Of a DNA stretch of 64,000 nt, positions 1-10,467 are shown in pieces. Location: assembly GCF_000499845.2 (NCBI RefSeq), contig NC_023753.2, forward strand, positions 18,748,087 through 18,812,086, given 5' to 3'. Source of the stretch: Phaseolus vulgaris (Eukaryota; Streptophyta; Magnoliopsida; Fabales; Fabaceae). The notes under the pieces are model-generated. The model did no database searches and had not been told where the DNA came from. It saw nothing but the letters and a program-made list of their open reading frames with translations. Made by a program: the position numbers and the translations under genes. Positions within the stretch are counted from its first letter, which is position 1. Each line of letters starts with the position of its first letter.

Positions 1-292
1 CAATTCCTTTTGTAATAGTCTTTCTTGTTTTTGTCCTTTTCTTGATTGTCTTTTATTGTTCTTTAAGTTTTGTGGTGGATGCTTTTGGATAAAGTGGGTG
101 AGTGCTTTGACATATTTCACTTGAGAATCACCAAACCACAAGATTAGCTTGGAAGAGAATTGAATTCTTTTTGGAGTGAATTGAGTGCAAATTTTGTTCA
201 CAAACCGCAAGCATCTTTGTCATTTTCACTTGTTTTACTAACTTTGTTTTCTCTTAATTGTTTGTTCATTTGTGTACTGTTTTGTTATTAAA

Positions 293-1250
293 ATGGAGCA
301 TTATTCAAGTAGTGGTTCATCCAAGTCTAATTCTACACCAAAAGCATACATTAAAGGTGAATTGAAGGATGCCAAAAAGACCATTGCACAAAAGGATGAC
401 GCTATAAGACAATTAGAAGCAATGTTGCAAAGGCTTGAAGAAAATCATGCCACATCCCACAATTTTATACATGGAAGGCGCCATTCACATACAAGTCCTT
501 CAAGAAGTGTTTCTAATCATCTCGGCCATGAAGAAGATTCGAATGGAAAAAGGTACCACCAAACCCGCCAACACCACCATCATCATCATAGAGAAAGAAG
601 GCACCATGAAGAAAGGAGGCACCATGAAGAAAGGAGGCACCATGAAGAAAAACTTTACTTACCCTATGTAAAATTACCTAGCTTTAGTGGTGAAGGAGAT
701 CTTAATGTGTACTTGGGGTGGAAAGAAAAATGTGAGCAAATTTTTATGTGTATAAGATCAAAGAAGACCAAAGGGTACATCTAGCCACTATAGAATTTTT
801 AGAGTATGCTTTACAATGGTGGCATAAGACACTCATGGACATTGGACTTAGAAGGAGGCCTCACGTGGACTCCTGGGATGCTTTAAAAGAATGTATGCGC
901 GCTAGGTTTGTTCCACCACACTTTAGGAAAGACCTAATGTTGAAGCTCCAACGGCATCACCAAGGCACGCGCTAAGTGTGGATAGTTATTTTAATGAATT
1001 AGAGACGCTTATGCTTAAAATAAATTTGGATGAAAGTGAGGAAGCAAAGATTGCTAGATTTATAAGTGGTCTTAGAAGGGACATACAAGATGTTGTAGAA
1101 CTTCAAGAGTACTCATCTTTACAAACTTTAGTTCACCTTGCCATCAAGGTTGAAAATCAAATTGCAAGAAAAATGGCTTTCCAAAATTCTACTCATGATG
1201 GTTACTACAAAAACTCTTTGAAAAAAAAAATCTTTTTCAAAGTTTCCTTC
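293..1250 (+). pseudogene. gag of truncated gypsy element, three frameshifts
   Basis: Gag packages element RNA into virus-like particles in the cytoplasm. The reading frame begins at ATG 293 (MEHYSSSGSS), preceded by an AT-rich leader. A His-rich stretch with three tandem RRHHEE-type units (about 590-650) is followed by a capsid-type domain, including WWHKTLMDI, RARFVPPHFRKDL and SGLRRDIQDVVELQEYSSL. Compared with TRG-2 gag (31460 onward), the frame breaks near 745-780 (small deletion), near 966-976 (inserted bases in the stretch reading CAAGGCACGC in TRG-2) and at an A-run near 1220-1230. The product is non-functional. Low-complexity His repeats differ from the TRG-2 copy. Confidence 0.85.
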
Positions 1251-2478
1251 TAAAGATTCATCTTCTAAAGCTAAGGATTCTAAGCCTTCCACTTCTAATC
1301 ATAAATCACCAACCAAATCCTCAAGTAAAAAGTGTTTTAAATGTTTAGGATATGGTCAAATAGCGGCTAATTGTCCTTCTAAAAGAAATATGATGATAAA
1401 TGCTAATGGGGAAGTGGTGAGTGAACATGAATCCGCAAGCTCTAGATCTTCCACACCTCCTAGGTCTCCAAGTGAGTATGAGAGCGAAAATCCACATGAA
1501 GGTGACTTGTTAGTAGTGAGACGCATGCTTGGTCAACTTTCAAAACCTTTTGATGAAACACAAAGAGAAAATATTTTTCATACAAGGTGTCTCATTAATG
1601 ACAAGTTATGTTCTTTAATAGCGGATGAGGGTAGTTGTGCTAATGTGGCTAGCACAAGAGTGGTAGACAAACTAGCATTGCCTACTATCTCTCATGCAAA
1701 GCCCTATAAATTGCAATGGTTAAGTGAGGTTGGGGAAATAGTTGTAAATAAACAAGTCCTCATTAGATTTTCTATTGGTAAATATAAGGATGAGGTCTTG
1801 TGTGATGTTGTACCTATGGAAGCTACACATATTTTACTAGGTAGGCCATGGCAATTTGATAGAAAAGTTTTTCATGATGGCTTTACCAACAAACTGTCTT
1901 TTGACTTCCATGGGCACAAGGTCATTTTAAAATCTCTCTCTTCAAAAGAAGTCCATGAGGACCAACTTAAAATGAAGCAAAAAAGAGAGAATGAAAAAGA
2001 TAAAAAGAGTTCAAAAAAGAGTCTTCTAATGACTAGCCAAGAGGTCAACAAGGTAATAGTATCCCAAAAGCCTATCTTTTTAGCTATGCCTAGGACCCTT
2101 GAGTGTGGAACGGATAAGGTTCATTCTACTTGCTTGGATGATTTGGTAAAGGAATTTCATGATGTGTTTCAAGATTCTCCTATAGGCTTACCACCTCTAA
2201 GAGGAATTGAACAACAAATTGATTTTATTCCCGACGCTTCTTTACCAAATAGACCGGCATATAGAGCGAACCCAACCGAGAGTAAAGAAATTCAACAAGA
2301 AGTTGAGGATTTAATGACTAAGGGGTGGGTGCAAGAGAGTTTGAGTCCATGTGTTATGCCCGTGATACTTGTCCCCAAAAAGGATGGGTCATGGAGGATG
2401 TGTACGGATTGTAGAGCCATAAACAACATTACCATCAAATATAGACATCCGATACCTAGATTGGACGACTTTAATTAA
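1225..2478 (+). pseudogene. Zinc knuckle, protease and N-terminal reverse transcriptase remnant
   Basis: The frame resumes after the third gag frameshift. It encodes a Lys/Ser-rich linker, a degenerate nucleocapsid zinc knuckle at about 1339-1380 (CX2C then Gln where His is expected, then C), an aspartic protease domain at 1570-1900, and the start of RT (WVQESLSPCVMPVILVPKK, then SWRMCTD). The protease signature reads DEGSCANVAS, where TRG-2 has DGGSCTNVAS. LLGRPWQFDR is the C-terminal protease motif. The frame ends at 2478, where element homology stops. The knuckle His loss and the altered Gly beside the catalytic Asp both suggest an inactive copy. These motifs are typical of plant Ty3/gypsy polyproteins. 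Confidence 0.85.
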
Positions 2479-3375
2479 TTAATTTATTAAAATATATCTA
2501 TAAATATAATATTTTAAATTACACCTTTTTATAAATTAAAACATGCACGGATATAAAATTACATATACATATAATGTTCATGATTTTTGTTTAGAAAATC
2601 ATATATGTTGATTATATTTAAAGTTGAAAATATGAGTCTAATTTAAGTTATTACATGTTTAATTTATAAAAATAAATTCAAGTGGAAAACAGGTATATCA
2701 TTTATAAATTAATATGCCTAATCTGTCCTTTATAATTGTAGACTTGTGAAATAGAAATTAATAGGACAAATTAAAAAAAAAAAAACATTGACAATTTTGT
2801 TATAATAAATTTGAATCTCTCATAAAAAATCATTTACAATATAAGAATTAAAAGAAAATCTTACAAAATTAACAATATGTTAATCACAAATAAATGAAAA
2901 ATATCTAAATTGATACTTGTAATTATAGAATATGGAAGCATTCAACTCAATCTTCATCAACATCTTGGAATACCCATTCATGAGTATATTAAAAAAGTGT
3001 CTAACAAACTCAACACTCTTATTCTGAATAAGGTTGGCGATGGCGGAGGCAGTGAGATGGAGAAGAGTCTTCATGTTAAGATAGTTGGCAACCATACAAA
3101 TTTCCTTCAACTCTTCATGACTAAGTCTCTTCACCAATTCTTGATCATATTCCTTTAATATCAACTCCATGATTCGACTCAGAATGTGGCTGGAGACTGT
3201 GGGAAGGGGAAAGATGACTGAATCGTCAGTATCAAGGGCGTTGATGAAAGCTTGAATAGTCTCCATCTCTTTTACAATTGAAATTTCCACTTCCATAGTC
3301 ACTCCATCTGATGTTACCAGTTTAACCTTTTTTTACTGCCTTCGATTCTTCTTCCTCTACTTTCCTTAGCATAAT
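2470..3375. repeat. Segmental duplication, copy A part 1 (AT-rich plus SKP1-like 3' portion)
   Basis: This block aligns along its whole length with about 54690-55555 in the same orientation. Shared landmarks are aaaatatatctataaatata, the cacttgtaattatagaata block and the SKP1-like sequence. Copy A continues at 10198-10467, 11516-11901 and 21811 onward, because three retrotransposons entered it. About 480 bp (2470-2946) is AT-rich and I see no gene there. Confidence 0.85.
2947..3375 (-). pseudogene. SKP1-like gene copy A, 3' portion, split by a copia insertion
   Basis: SKP1 links F-box proteins to cullin in SCF ubiquitin ligases. Reading leftward from 3375, the product resembles SKP1: a VTSDGVTIEVE-type start of the BTB/POZ-like fold, IPLP-like FPLPTVSS, then EICMVANYLNMKTLLHLTASAIA, matching the family's LI.AANYLNIK.LL.L core. 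A C-terminal EWVFQDVDED stop lies at 2947-2949 in a shifted frame. Damage: a 7-T run near 3330 (copy B has 6) shifts the frame, the region before the C-terminal tail has a deletion and frame change, and the copia element at 3376-10197 separates the first codons (10198-10232). It is non-functional. I base the family call on motif memory, with good confidence. Confidence 0.8.
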
Positions 3376-3814
3376 TGTAAGTTAAAACAAGAACAAACGT
3401 AAATTGAACACATACAATAATGTTCACATATAGATATTTCATATCATGATTCTCACACAATCATATAATCAAGAAGGAATAGGTACTTACCTTGATCCGT
3501 GAGTGATCCTAATTGAGCAGTTACTTTATCTCCTTTGGCCCAATCTATCTCTTAGCAATTTCGTTCTTGTCACACACTTATGTGATGGTTATCAGTGAGA
3601 CAACTATTATTTGCAGAGACAGAACCCTATATCCTTTAGTTCCCAATCTCCATCAGATGTAGTTTTCATTAGGTATATCATTAGATATATATTACTCACG
3701 TTAACCAATGAGCCCTTTATTCTATTATTATTATTAAATCATATTTGGGCCCAAAGCCCAAACTCTAAGTCATGTGAGTCACTTTATAGAAATTAATTTA
3801 CATAATTTCTTACA
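3376..3814 (-). repeat. Copia 3' LTR (left copy)
   Basis: The 439 bp repeat starts TGTAAGTTAAAACAAG and ends TTTCTTACA on the plus strand. It is nearly identical to 9758-10197. Because the element reads leftward, this is its 3' LTR. Confidence 0.95.
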
Positions 3815-3828
3815 TTCTCCCACTTGAC
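3815..3828 (-). other. Copia polypurine tract
   Basis: The minus strand reads AAGTGGGAGAA directly before the 3' LTR, a short purine tract that primes plus-strand DNA synthesis. Confidence 0.7.
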
Positions 3829-4197
3829 TCATATGAGTTATGATACTTTCATGATTTAATAATTACATAAATGCGCATTTAAATGGCTTACATAAATTGG
3901 TTCTATCATTAATCAAAATCAAGGATACAAAAATAATAATAGTCATGACGGTTACATCTCATTTCAATAAACACATTTCCTTCCATGTACTACTATATCA
4001 TTCTTTCTCCTTAATATGACTTTATAGTGAAAAATTCATAATAGGTTCAACATAATGTCATTATTCATCAATAACAACATAATTTGTTTTCCACAACATA
4101 ATTTACATGCATATACATAAAGTAGAAAACATAAATTTCAGAAACTTTATTTATCAATGAGGTCAGAGTGTTAAATAAGCATTAATAACAACATTCA

Positions 4198-5296
4198 TCA
4201 TTCACTAGTAGACATAATGCCCATATTTACAACATGACCAGTAAATGTTTTGGGCGGTAACCCTTTTGTTAAAGGGTCAGCAATCATAAGATCAGTGTTA
4301 ATATGTTCTATTGACACTCTATGTTTCTGAACTTCTTCTTTAACGGCAAAGTATTTCAATTCCATATGTTTAGCACCTTTGGAATACTTGTCGTTTTTAG
4401 AAAAGAAGACGGATGCGGAGGTATCACAATAAATTCTCAGCGGCTTGGCAATACTGTCAACAATTTCAAGTCCTGAAACAAAATTCCGCAACCAATTAGC
4501 CTGAACTGTGGCCTCAAAGCATGCCACAAATTCAGCCTCAATGGTGGATGCAACAATGACTGTCTGCTTCGCACTTTTCCATGAAATCGCTCCTCCAGCT
4601 AAAAGATACACATAACCAAATGTAGACTTTCGTGTATCCACACAGCCAGCAAAATCTGAATCTGTATATCCAATCACCTCAAGATGATCAAATCTTTTAT
4701 AAGTAAGCATGTGATCCTTCGTTCCTTGCAAGTATCTTAAAACTTTCTTTGCAGCTTTCCAATGATCCAATCCCGGATTACTCTGGTATCTTCCAAGCAT
4801 ACCAACTGCAAAACTAATATCTGGTCGTGTACAAGTTTGAGCATACATTAAACTCTTAACAATAGATGCATAAGGTATATTCTCCATCTGTTTCCGTTCC
4901 AAATCATTCTTTGAACATTGCATGAGACTAAATTTGTCTCCTTTCTGTATTGGAACAGGAGATGTCGAACATTTATCCATTCTGAATCTCTCTAAAACTT
5001 TATTAATATATGTTTTCTGAGACAAACCTAACAGTCCTTGTGATCTGTCACGAAATATTTCAATTCCTATCACATAGTATGCCTCACCCATATCTTTCAT
5101 CTCAAAGTTATTAGAGAGAAACTTCTTAGTCTCACTTAATAGACCAAGATCATTAGTTGCAATCATCAACATACAGAATCAGGAATATAAACTTGCTCCC
5201 ACTGACCTTCAGGTATATACACTGATCAACGATGTTTTCCTTAAACCCAAAGGACACAATAATATCATTGAACTTAAGATACCATTGCCTAGAAGC
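4198..5296 (-). pseudogene. Copia RT C-terminal half and RNase H
   Basis: In the reverse-transcribed complex this part finishes RT and degrades the RNA strand. From 5172 leftward a 324-residue open frame contains the RT thumb/connection (NNFEMKDMGEAYYVIGIEI), the copia motif TRPDISFAVGMLGRY, and RNase H with GYTDSDFAG, STIEAEFVA and CDTSAS carrying the acidic residues. It ends in ADPLTKGLP. Between 5173 and 5296 the RT core is broken: an in-frame TAG follows the SIYGLK motif at about 5297, and there are further frame changes around the catalytic YVDD, whose downstream residues are partly deleted. The RNase H part is intact, but the RT cannot be made as one chain. Confidence 0.88.
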
Positions 5297-7364
5297 CTAT
5301 TTAAGCCCGTATATTGATTTCTTAAGTTTACACATCATGTGTTCCTTTCCTTCTTCAATGAACCCCATTGGTTGGTCCATATAAACATCCTCTTCTAAAT
5401 CCCCATTCAGAAAGGCAGTTTTGACATCCATCTGATGCAACTCAAGATCATAATGAGCTACTAATGCCATGATAATTCTAAAGGAATCTTTCTTAGAATC
5501 AATGCCATCCTTTTGAGTAAAACCTTTGGCAACAAGTTGGGCCTTAAAGACCCATTTACACCCGACTCTCTTGCATCCTTCTGGCAATTCTATAAGGTCC
5601 CATACATCATTCTGTGTCATTGATTTAAGCTCATCTTTCATGGCATCTAACCACTTATCATAATTATCATCATTGATGGCGTCTGAAAATGAAACTGGAT
5701 CATTATCAATACCTAAGTCATTTTCTGACTCTTGTAGATAAACCACATAATCATTCGAAATAGAAGACTTTCTTTCTCTTTGAGATCTTCTTCTTAATAC
5801 TATTTCTTGTGGTTGTTCTACTACAGGTTCATTGTTAACTTCATGATCATTAATTTGTTGTTCTTCTTCATCGTTGAGCGGTTCAACTACATTAGGAACA
5901 ACAAAACTTGAAGTTGAAGTTGAAGTACTAGTTAAAGGAACTTGTACTCTGACTTCTTTAATCTCCACATTTTGTGAAGTATCACTCCCACTGGTTTCAC
6001 CATTTTCAATGAACCGTGCACTTCCAGATTCAACAATTCTTGTGCTATGAGTAGGACAGTAAAACATATACCCTTTTGACTTTGTTGGATAACCAATGAA
6101 ATATCCACTGATTGTTCTTGCATCCAATTTCTTTTCTTGCGGATTGAATATTCTAACTTCTGCCTTACATCCCCAAACATGCAGGTGTCTCAAACTAGGT
6201 TTCCTTCCTGTCCATAATTCAAAAGGTGTCTTTTGAACTGCCTTACTAAGAACCCTGTTTAACAGATACATGACAGTTTTTAAAGCATACACCCACAATG
6301 AAACAAGTACAATTGACTTACTTAACATGCTCCTAACCATATCCATTAAGGTTTGATTACGCCTTTCTGAAACACCATTTTGTTGTGGTGTACCTGTCAT
6401 TGTGTATTGAGCACAAATACCATGTCTCTCAAGGAACTTAGCAAACGGACCAGGGTGTTGTCCACTTTCATCATACTTTCCATAATATTCACCACCTCTA
6501 TCTGACCTGACAATTTTCACCTTTCTGTCTAATTGCCTTTCCACTTCATTTATATAAACTTCCAAGGCATTCACCACTTGCGATTTTTCATGCAGTAAAT
6601 AGACATAACCATAACGTGAAAAATCATCAATAAAGGTGATAAAATACATTTCTTTATTGAAAGAACTTGCATCAAAAGCTCCACATATATCTGTGTGTAT
6701 AATTTCAAGAAGTTGAGTACTTCTTGTGGCTCCTTTCTTTGCGTGTTTTGTTTGTTTGTCTTTAATACAATCCACACATACATTCAGATCGGTAAAATCC
6801 AAACTTGGAAGTATTTCATTCTTTACCAATCTCTCCATCCTTTCTTTGGAAATATGTCCCAAACGTTTGTGCCACAAGAAAGTAGAACATTCATTCACTA
6901 AACTACGTTTAGTGCCAACATTATGATGCGAGGTCATAAGAGTTTCAGCATATAGATTATCAAGGTTCAATCTATATAATCCATCATAAAGAGTACCAGA
7001 TCCAATCAAATAGGTACGCCGATATAAACTGAAACATTCATTCCCAAATTTAAAAGAGTATCCGACAACATCAAGTTTAGACAATGAAACTAAATTCCTA
7101 GATATACTAGGTACGTAAAAAGTATCCATCAAGTCTAAATAAAATCCAGTGTCGAGGATTAAACGATAAGTCCTGACTGCTTCCACTAGAACCTTCTCTC
7201 TATTCCCCATGAAGACAAACTTTTCATTTGGCTTTATGGTTCGGGTTGAAAGGAATCATTGCATCATGTTAGAAACATGAGTTGTGCATCCAAAATCAAT
7301 CCACCAAGAATTATGTGGAACTTCAGTTAGGTTTAATTCAAAACATACATAATAAGCATTATGC
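5297..7364 (-). pseudogene. Copia protease remnant, GAG-pre-integrase, integrase and RT N-terminus
   Basis: The 637-residue open frame from 7210 leftward contains the pre-integrase zinc site (H114, H119, C145, C148), then the integrase core with D173 (HTDICG), D237 (RSDRGGEYYG) and E282 (NGVSERRN). It continues into RT (VFKAQLVAKGFTQKDGID, MDVKTAFLNGDLEEDVYM). Upstream in the same frame at 7259-7364 is a protease signature (WWIDFGCTTHVSN, where DSG or DTG would be expected). An in-frame TGA at 7256-7258 separates it from the integrase part. A single-base frame change near 7367 separates it from gag. The integrase triad is complete, so the breaks look younger than the fold's loss would imply. 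Confidence 0.9.
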
Positions 7365-7853
7365 TTACCCATTCTTTCCAAACCAAGCCTTACGTTTCAG
7401 ACAATCCTTTTGGAAATGTCCAGATTTTTTACAGAAATGACATTTGTCATTCTTCTTCTGGAGCTTAGTAGAGGACTCATTTATCTTCAGTGGTCCTTTA
7501 CCCTTTCCATGTTTCTTGAAGACCTTCTTTCCATCTCCCTGGTTGTTTACATAGTGTATATAGTGGTTTCCTCGATTCTTCAATCTAGTCTCTTCCTGAA
7601 TTAACATGTTATAGTTCTTATCCACTGCCATTCCAATAGACTTAAGTCTTGCCGCAATATTAGTCATTTCAATGACATGTTCGTGCATAGTACGAGAACC
7701 ATCAAATTCCATGGTGGTTAATGTACTCATTAATGTCCCAACAATAGACTTATCAGTAGTTTGGGAGCGCTCTTCCACAAATTTCATAAATTCTTTTGCA
7801 CTATCAGTTTTGGGAAGAGCAAACTTAATATTACTTGCTATGCTCATTCGCAT
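7365..7853 (-). pseudogene. Copia gag with CCHC zinc knuckle and internal deletion
   Basis: This is the nucleocapsid/capsid protein of the copia element. The 162-residue frame begins MRMSIASNIKFALPKTD, and contains KFVEERSQTTDKS and GTLMSTLTTMEFDGSRTMHEHV of the UBN2-type gag domain. It ends with a complete zinc knuckle CHFCKKSGHFQKDC at about residues 138-151. From memory of the family, about 35-40 residues (a VQFILNSLPSEYG-like block) should lie between the IGMAVD and MLIQEETRLKN segments. They are absent, so I infer an internal in-frame deletion. The N-terminus also looks short. The frame is lost one base beyond the end, before the protease. Confidence 0.8.
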
Positions 7854-8220
7854 AAAGATATAGGAACAGATACTTGATCACACATGCTTTACATTAATAC
7901 TTTGAGTCATAAACTAAACATATAATACAGATTCAGAAAACATTCTATGTATACTAATGTTCTCCTTTGGGAGATTCATTAATACACAAAACATAATGAT
8001 GCTAATAGTATTAACTTTATTTGGCAAGATATATGCATTAACTAGAAACACTTGTTATCTTTGGATATACAAGCAAAACTAATAACACATACTCACTATC
8101 AACAATCATATCCATTAATTATAAGGACAACTAATCAACCTTTGGGTGATCCAAAAATGTCTTATAATAATGAATTTTCATTTACCCATATTTAAATAAT
8201 TTAGCATTCATTCTATAGGT

Positions 8221-8542
8221 AATTGAAATAAAATTTATCAGTAATCTGAAATTAAATAAAACTTAAAGATTTGATCACTTTGGTGATTACAAATCTATCA
8301 TACAAATAAATTCAGAAATTATATCATTAATTGAAATAAAATTCATCCATAATTTGGAATTAAATAAAACATAAAGATTTTATCACTTTGGTGATTACAA
8401 ATCTATCATACAAATAATTTCAAAATCATATCATTAATTGAAATAAAATTCATCCATAATTTGGAATTAAATAAAACATAAAGATTTGATCACTTTGGTG
8501 ATTACAAATCTATCATACAAATAATTCCAAAATCATAATTTC
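8221..8542. repeat. Three tandem copies of a ~107 bp AT-rich unit
   Basis: Copies start at 8221, 8329 and 8436 with AATTGAAATAAAATT. Each contains atcactttggtgattacaaa and ends tatcatacaaataa. Copies two and three are closest to each other, so they are the more recent duplication. Confidence 0.9.
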
Positions 8543-9500
8543 AAAAAAAAATACATAAAGCGGAAAAAATAATTTTCCATTCCTCACTTTCAATCAATTA
8601 ATTAAACTTTAATATAATGCAAATTAAATTACATTATAACATAATAAAACTTTAATTAAAATTTTATAAAATCAATAATAAAATAAATGACGTAAGGTGC
8701 AGGAATGAATTCATGCGTTTCATTAATTGAATTCTTTTCGTACATGCATTTCATTATTTTATATTATAATATATAAAAATTTGAAAAAGACTTTAATTAA
8801 ACTTTAACAAAAACAATAATAAAATTGATAACGTAAAGTTGAGGGAATTAATACGTAAGAGGCAGATAATTCATATATGGATTTTATTATATTATATTAT
8901 AATATTTTGAATCCAACATTCGGTCACATTCCAATTTCGGGAGGACGTGGACTCTCTCTGCCATTGCATCATCCATGCCAAGGCTGAGATTTCCACACAA
9001 AAAAAAAACTGATGACATAAGGTGTGGCGAATTAATTCATACATGCAAGAGTCAAGCGCACCATCATTCATCGTATTGCAAACCTAGAACCATTCTTTTG
9101 GAAGACAATCATGCAACCAAAAGCATGTGTTTCTGCATTAGCGTAAAGAGTTCACTTTCCCTCTTCAACCCCAACGCTACACTAGGCCGTTCAAGGAGAC
9201 CACCACCGCGCCTCCAACCACAAACCATCGCGTCGGCCACTTCGCGAACAATTGCGCGAACCACCGTCGCACCAGACTTCAACCCCAATGTTGTCGTGTC
9301 TTAAGCCACGTTCACCGCACTCTGGGCTCAACTCGATCCTTACAGATCCACGATCACTGCACGAAGAGGTGCGCAAATATGGGTGGTGACGGAGAGGTGC
9401 ACACCGACAACGAGAGAGGCTGCGCGAGCGACGGTGGCTTGCGGTTCCGCGCCGGCAGCGACTCCGATAATGGGTTCGGATACAGGGTGTTAACGTTGTT

Positions 9501-9640
9501 AATGGCGTTGGGTGCATATTAGGTTCTGTTATTGAGGAATGGAAGCTTTGATCCATAAACCCTAATTTTTAATGACGTTTGGTGCATATTAGGTTCTATT
9601 ATTGAGGAATGGAAACTTTGATCCATAAACCCTAATTTTA
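9501..9640. repeat. Two tandem copies of a 70 bp unit
   Basis: Units start at 9501 (aatggcgttgggtgcatatt) and 9571 (aatgacgtttggtgcatatt). Both end with tccataaaccctaattttt or ttta. Confidence 0.9.
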
Positions 9641-9743
9641 AAAATAGGATTCTTCAATTAGGACTAATTAAATTGGGAACCGAATTAGGGTTCTTAAAAT
9701 TATGGAAAAACATTAACGGAGAATCACAAAAATGAGCAACAAG

Positions 9744-9755
9744 GCTCTGATACCA
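9744..9755 (-). other. Copia primer-binding site (initiator tRNA-Met type)
   Basis: The minus strand reads TGGTATCAGAGC, the complement of the plant initiator tRNA-Met 3' end, two bases after the 5' LTR. It fixes the element's orientation. Confidence 0.9.
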
Positions 9756-9757
9756 CA

Positions 9758-10197
9758 TGTAAGTTAAAACAAGAATAAACGTAAATTGAACACATACAAT
9801 AATGTTCACATATAGATCTTTCATATCACAATTCTCACACAATCATATAATCAAGAAGGAATAGGCACTTACCTTGATCCATGAGTGATCCTAAATTGAG
9901 CAGTTACTTTATCTCCTTTGGCCCAATCTATCTCTTAGCAATTCCGTTCTTGTCACACACTTATGTGATGGTTATCAGTGAGACAACTATTATTTGCAGA
10001 GACAGAACCCTATATCCTTTAGTTTCCAATCTCCATTAGATGTGGTTTTCACTAGGTATATAATCAGATATATATTTCTCACGTTAACCAATGGGCCCTT
10101 TATTCTATTATTATTATTAAATCATATTTGGGCTCAAAGCCCAAACTCTAAGTCATGTGAGTCACTTTATAAAAATTAATTTACATAATTTCTTACA
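9758..10197 (-). repeat. Copia 5' LTR (right copy)
   Basis: A 440 bp copy of the left LTR, adjacent to the PBS and therefore 5' in element orientation. Confidence 0.95.
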
Positions 10198-10232
10198 ATA
10201 ACAGCTTCCGACTCTTCTCCTTTTCCTCTCAT
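10198..10232 (-). pseudogene. SKP1-like gene copy A, displaced 5' codons
   Basis: ATG 10232-10230 opens MRGKGEESEA, matching the N-terminus of copy B (MRGKGEESEVV). The copia element separates it from the remainder at 2947-3375. The short acidic/basic N-terminal extension before the SKP1 fold is shared by both copies. Confidence 0.75.
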
Positions 10233-10467
10233 TGTTACTATATAGGCCAGAGAAGAAAATTGCAACTGAAACAAGAGAAATAAAATTGTGAAGTAGATGG
10301 TCACAAACAAAAAATATATATACTGTTAATAAAATCATATATGTTATATCATATTCATTTCTATATCTTTTTAATTCATTTCCCTTTTTATGATAAGAAT
10401 ATCAAAATTTAATAGATATGATAGGATTATTAATTAAATAAAGTTATCTTTAATTTTATTAATATAA
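10198..10467. repeat. Segmental duplication, copy A part 2
   Basis: Matches 55541-55808 in copy B. It carries the displaced first codons of the SKP1-like pseudogene and its AT-rich upstream sequence, and is bounded by the copia TSD and the solo-LTR TSD. Confidence 0.88.

Larger units (their letters stand above)
1..2478 (+). mobile_element. Truncated Ty3/gypsy retrotransposon fragment (leader, gag, protease, start of RT)
   Basis: This is the 5' part of a gypsy-type element whose 5' LTR lies off the left edge. The leader at 1-292 resembles the leader of TRG-2 around 31190-31459 (shared stretches such as gttttgtggtgg and tgctttgacat). Gag, zinc knuckle, protease and the first RT motifs follow in the usual gypsy order. 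The homology stops abruptly near 2470, just after the RT block ending HPIPRLDD, where AT-rich segment A begins. The rest of RT, RNase H, integrase and the 3' LTR are missing. It is an old copy with several frameshifts. I infer the same family as TRG-2, which lost the pol region that is partly kept here. Confidence 0.85.
7854..9743 (-). other. Long copia leader without recognisable gene
   Basis: This 1.9 kb lies between PBS and gag. The gag-proximal half (7860-8930) is AT-rich and contains a triplicated 107 bp repeat. The PBS-proximal half includes a GC-richer island at about 9040-9480 and a duplicated 70 bp unit. Open frames of about 110-120 residues on both strands in the island have no family resemblance I recognise, and I do not call them genes. 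Confidence 0.6.
3376..10197 (-). mobile_element. Ty1/copia LTR retrotransposon, complete but decayed
   Basis: Two LTRs (3376-3814 and 9758-10197) begin TGTAAG and end CTTACA. The flanking duplication is ATAAT (3371-3375) and ATAAC (10198-10202), one base different. The site without insertion is visible in copy B near 55540. In minus-strand order the element has 5' LTR, initiator-Met PBS, a long 1.9 kb leader, gag, protease, integrase, RT, RNase H, PPT and 3' LTR. Integrase before RT is diagnostic of copia. By eye the LTRs differ at about 17 of 440 positions plus one indel, which suggests an insertion of the order of 1-2 million years if typical plant rates apply. Every coding domain has at least one break. 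Confidence 0.95.

Noticed and set aside
9191..9556. Minus-strand 121-codon open frame in the copia leader
   Set aside because: Arg/Ser/Cys-rich composition from GC-rich DNA, overlapping an equally long plus-strand frame. No motif, and it runs into a 70 bp tandem repeat.
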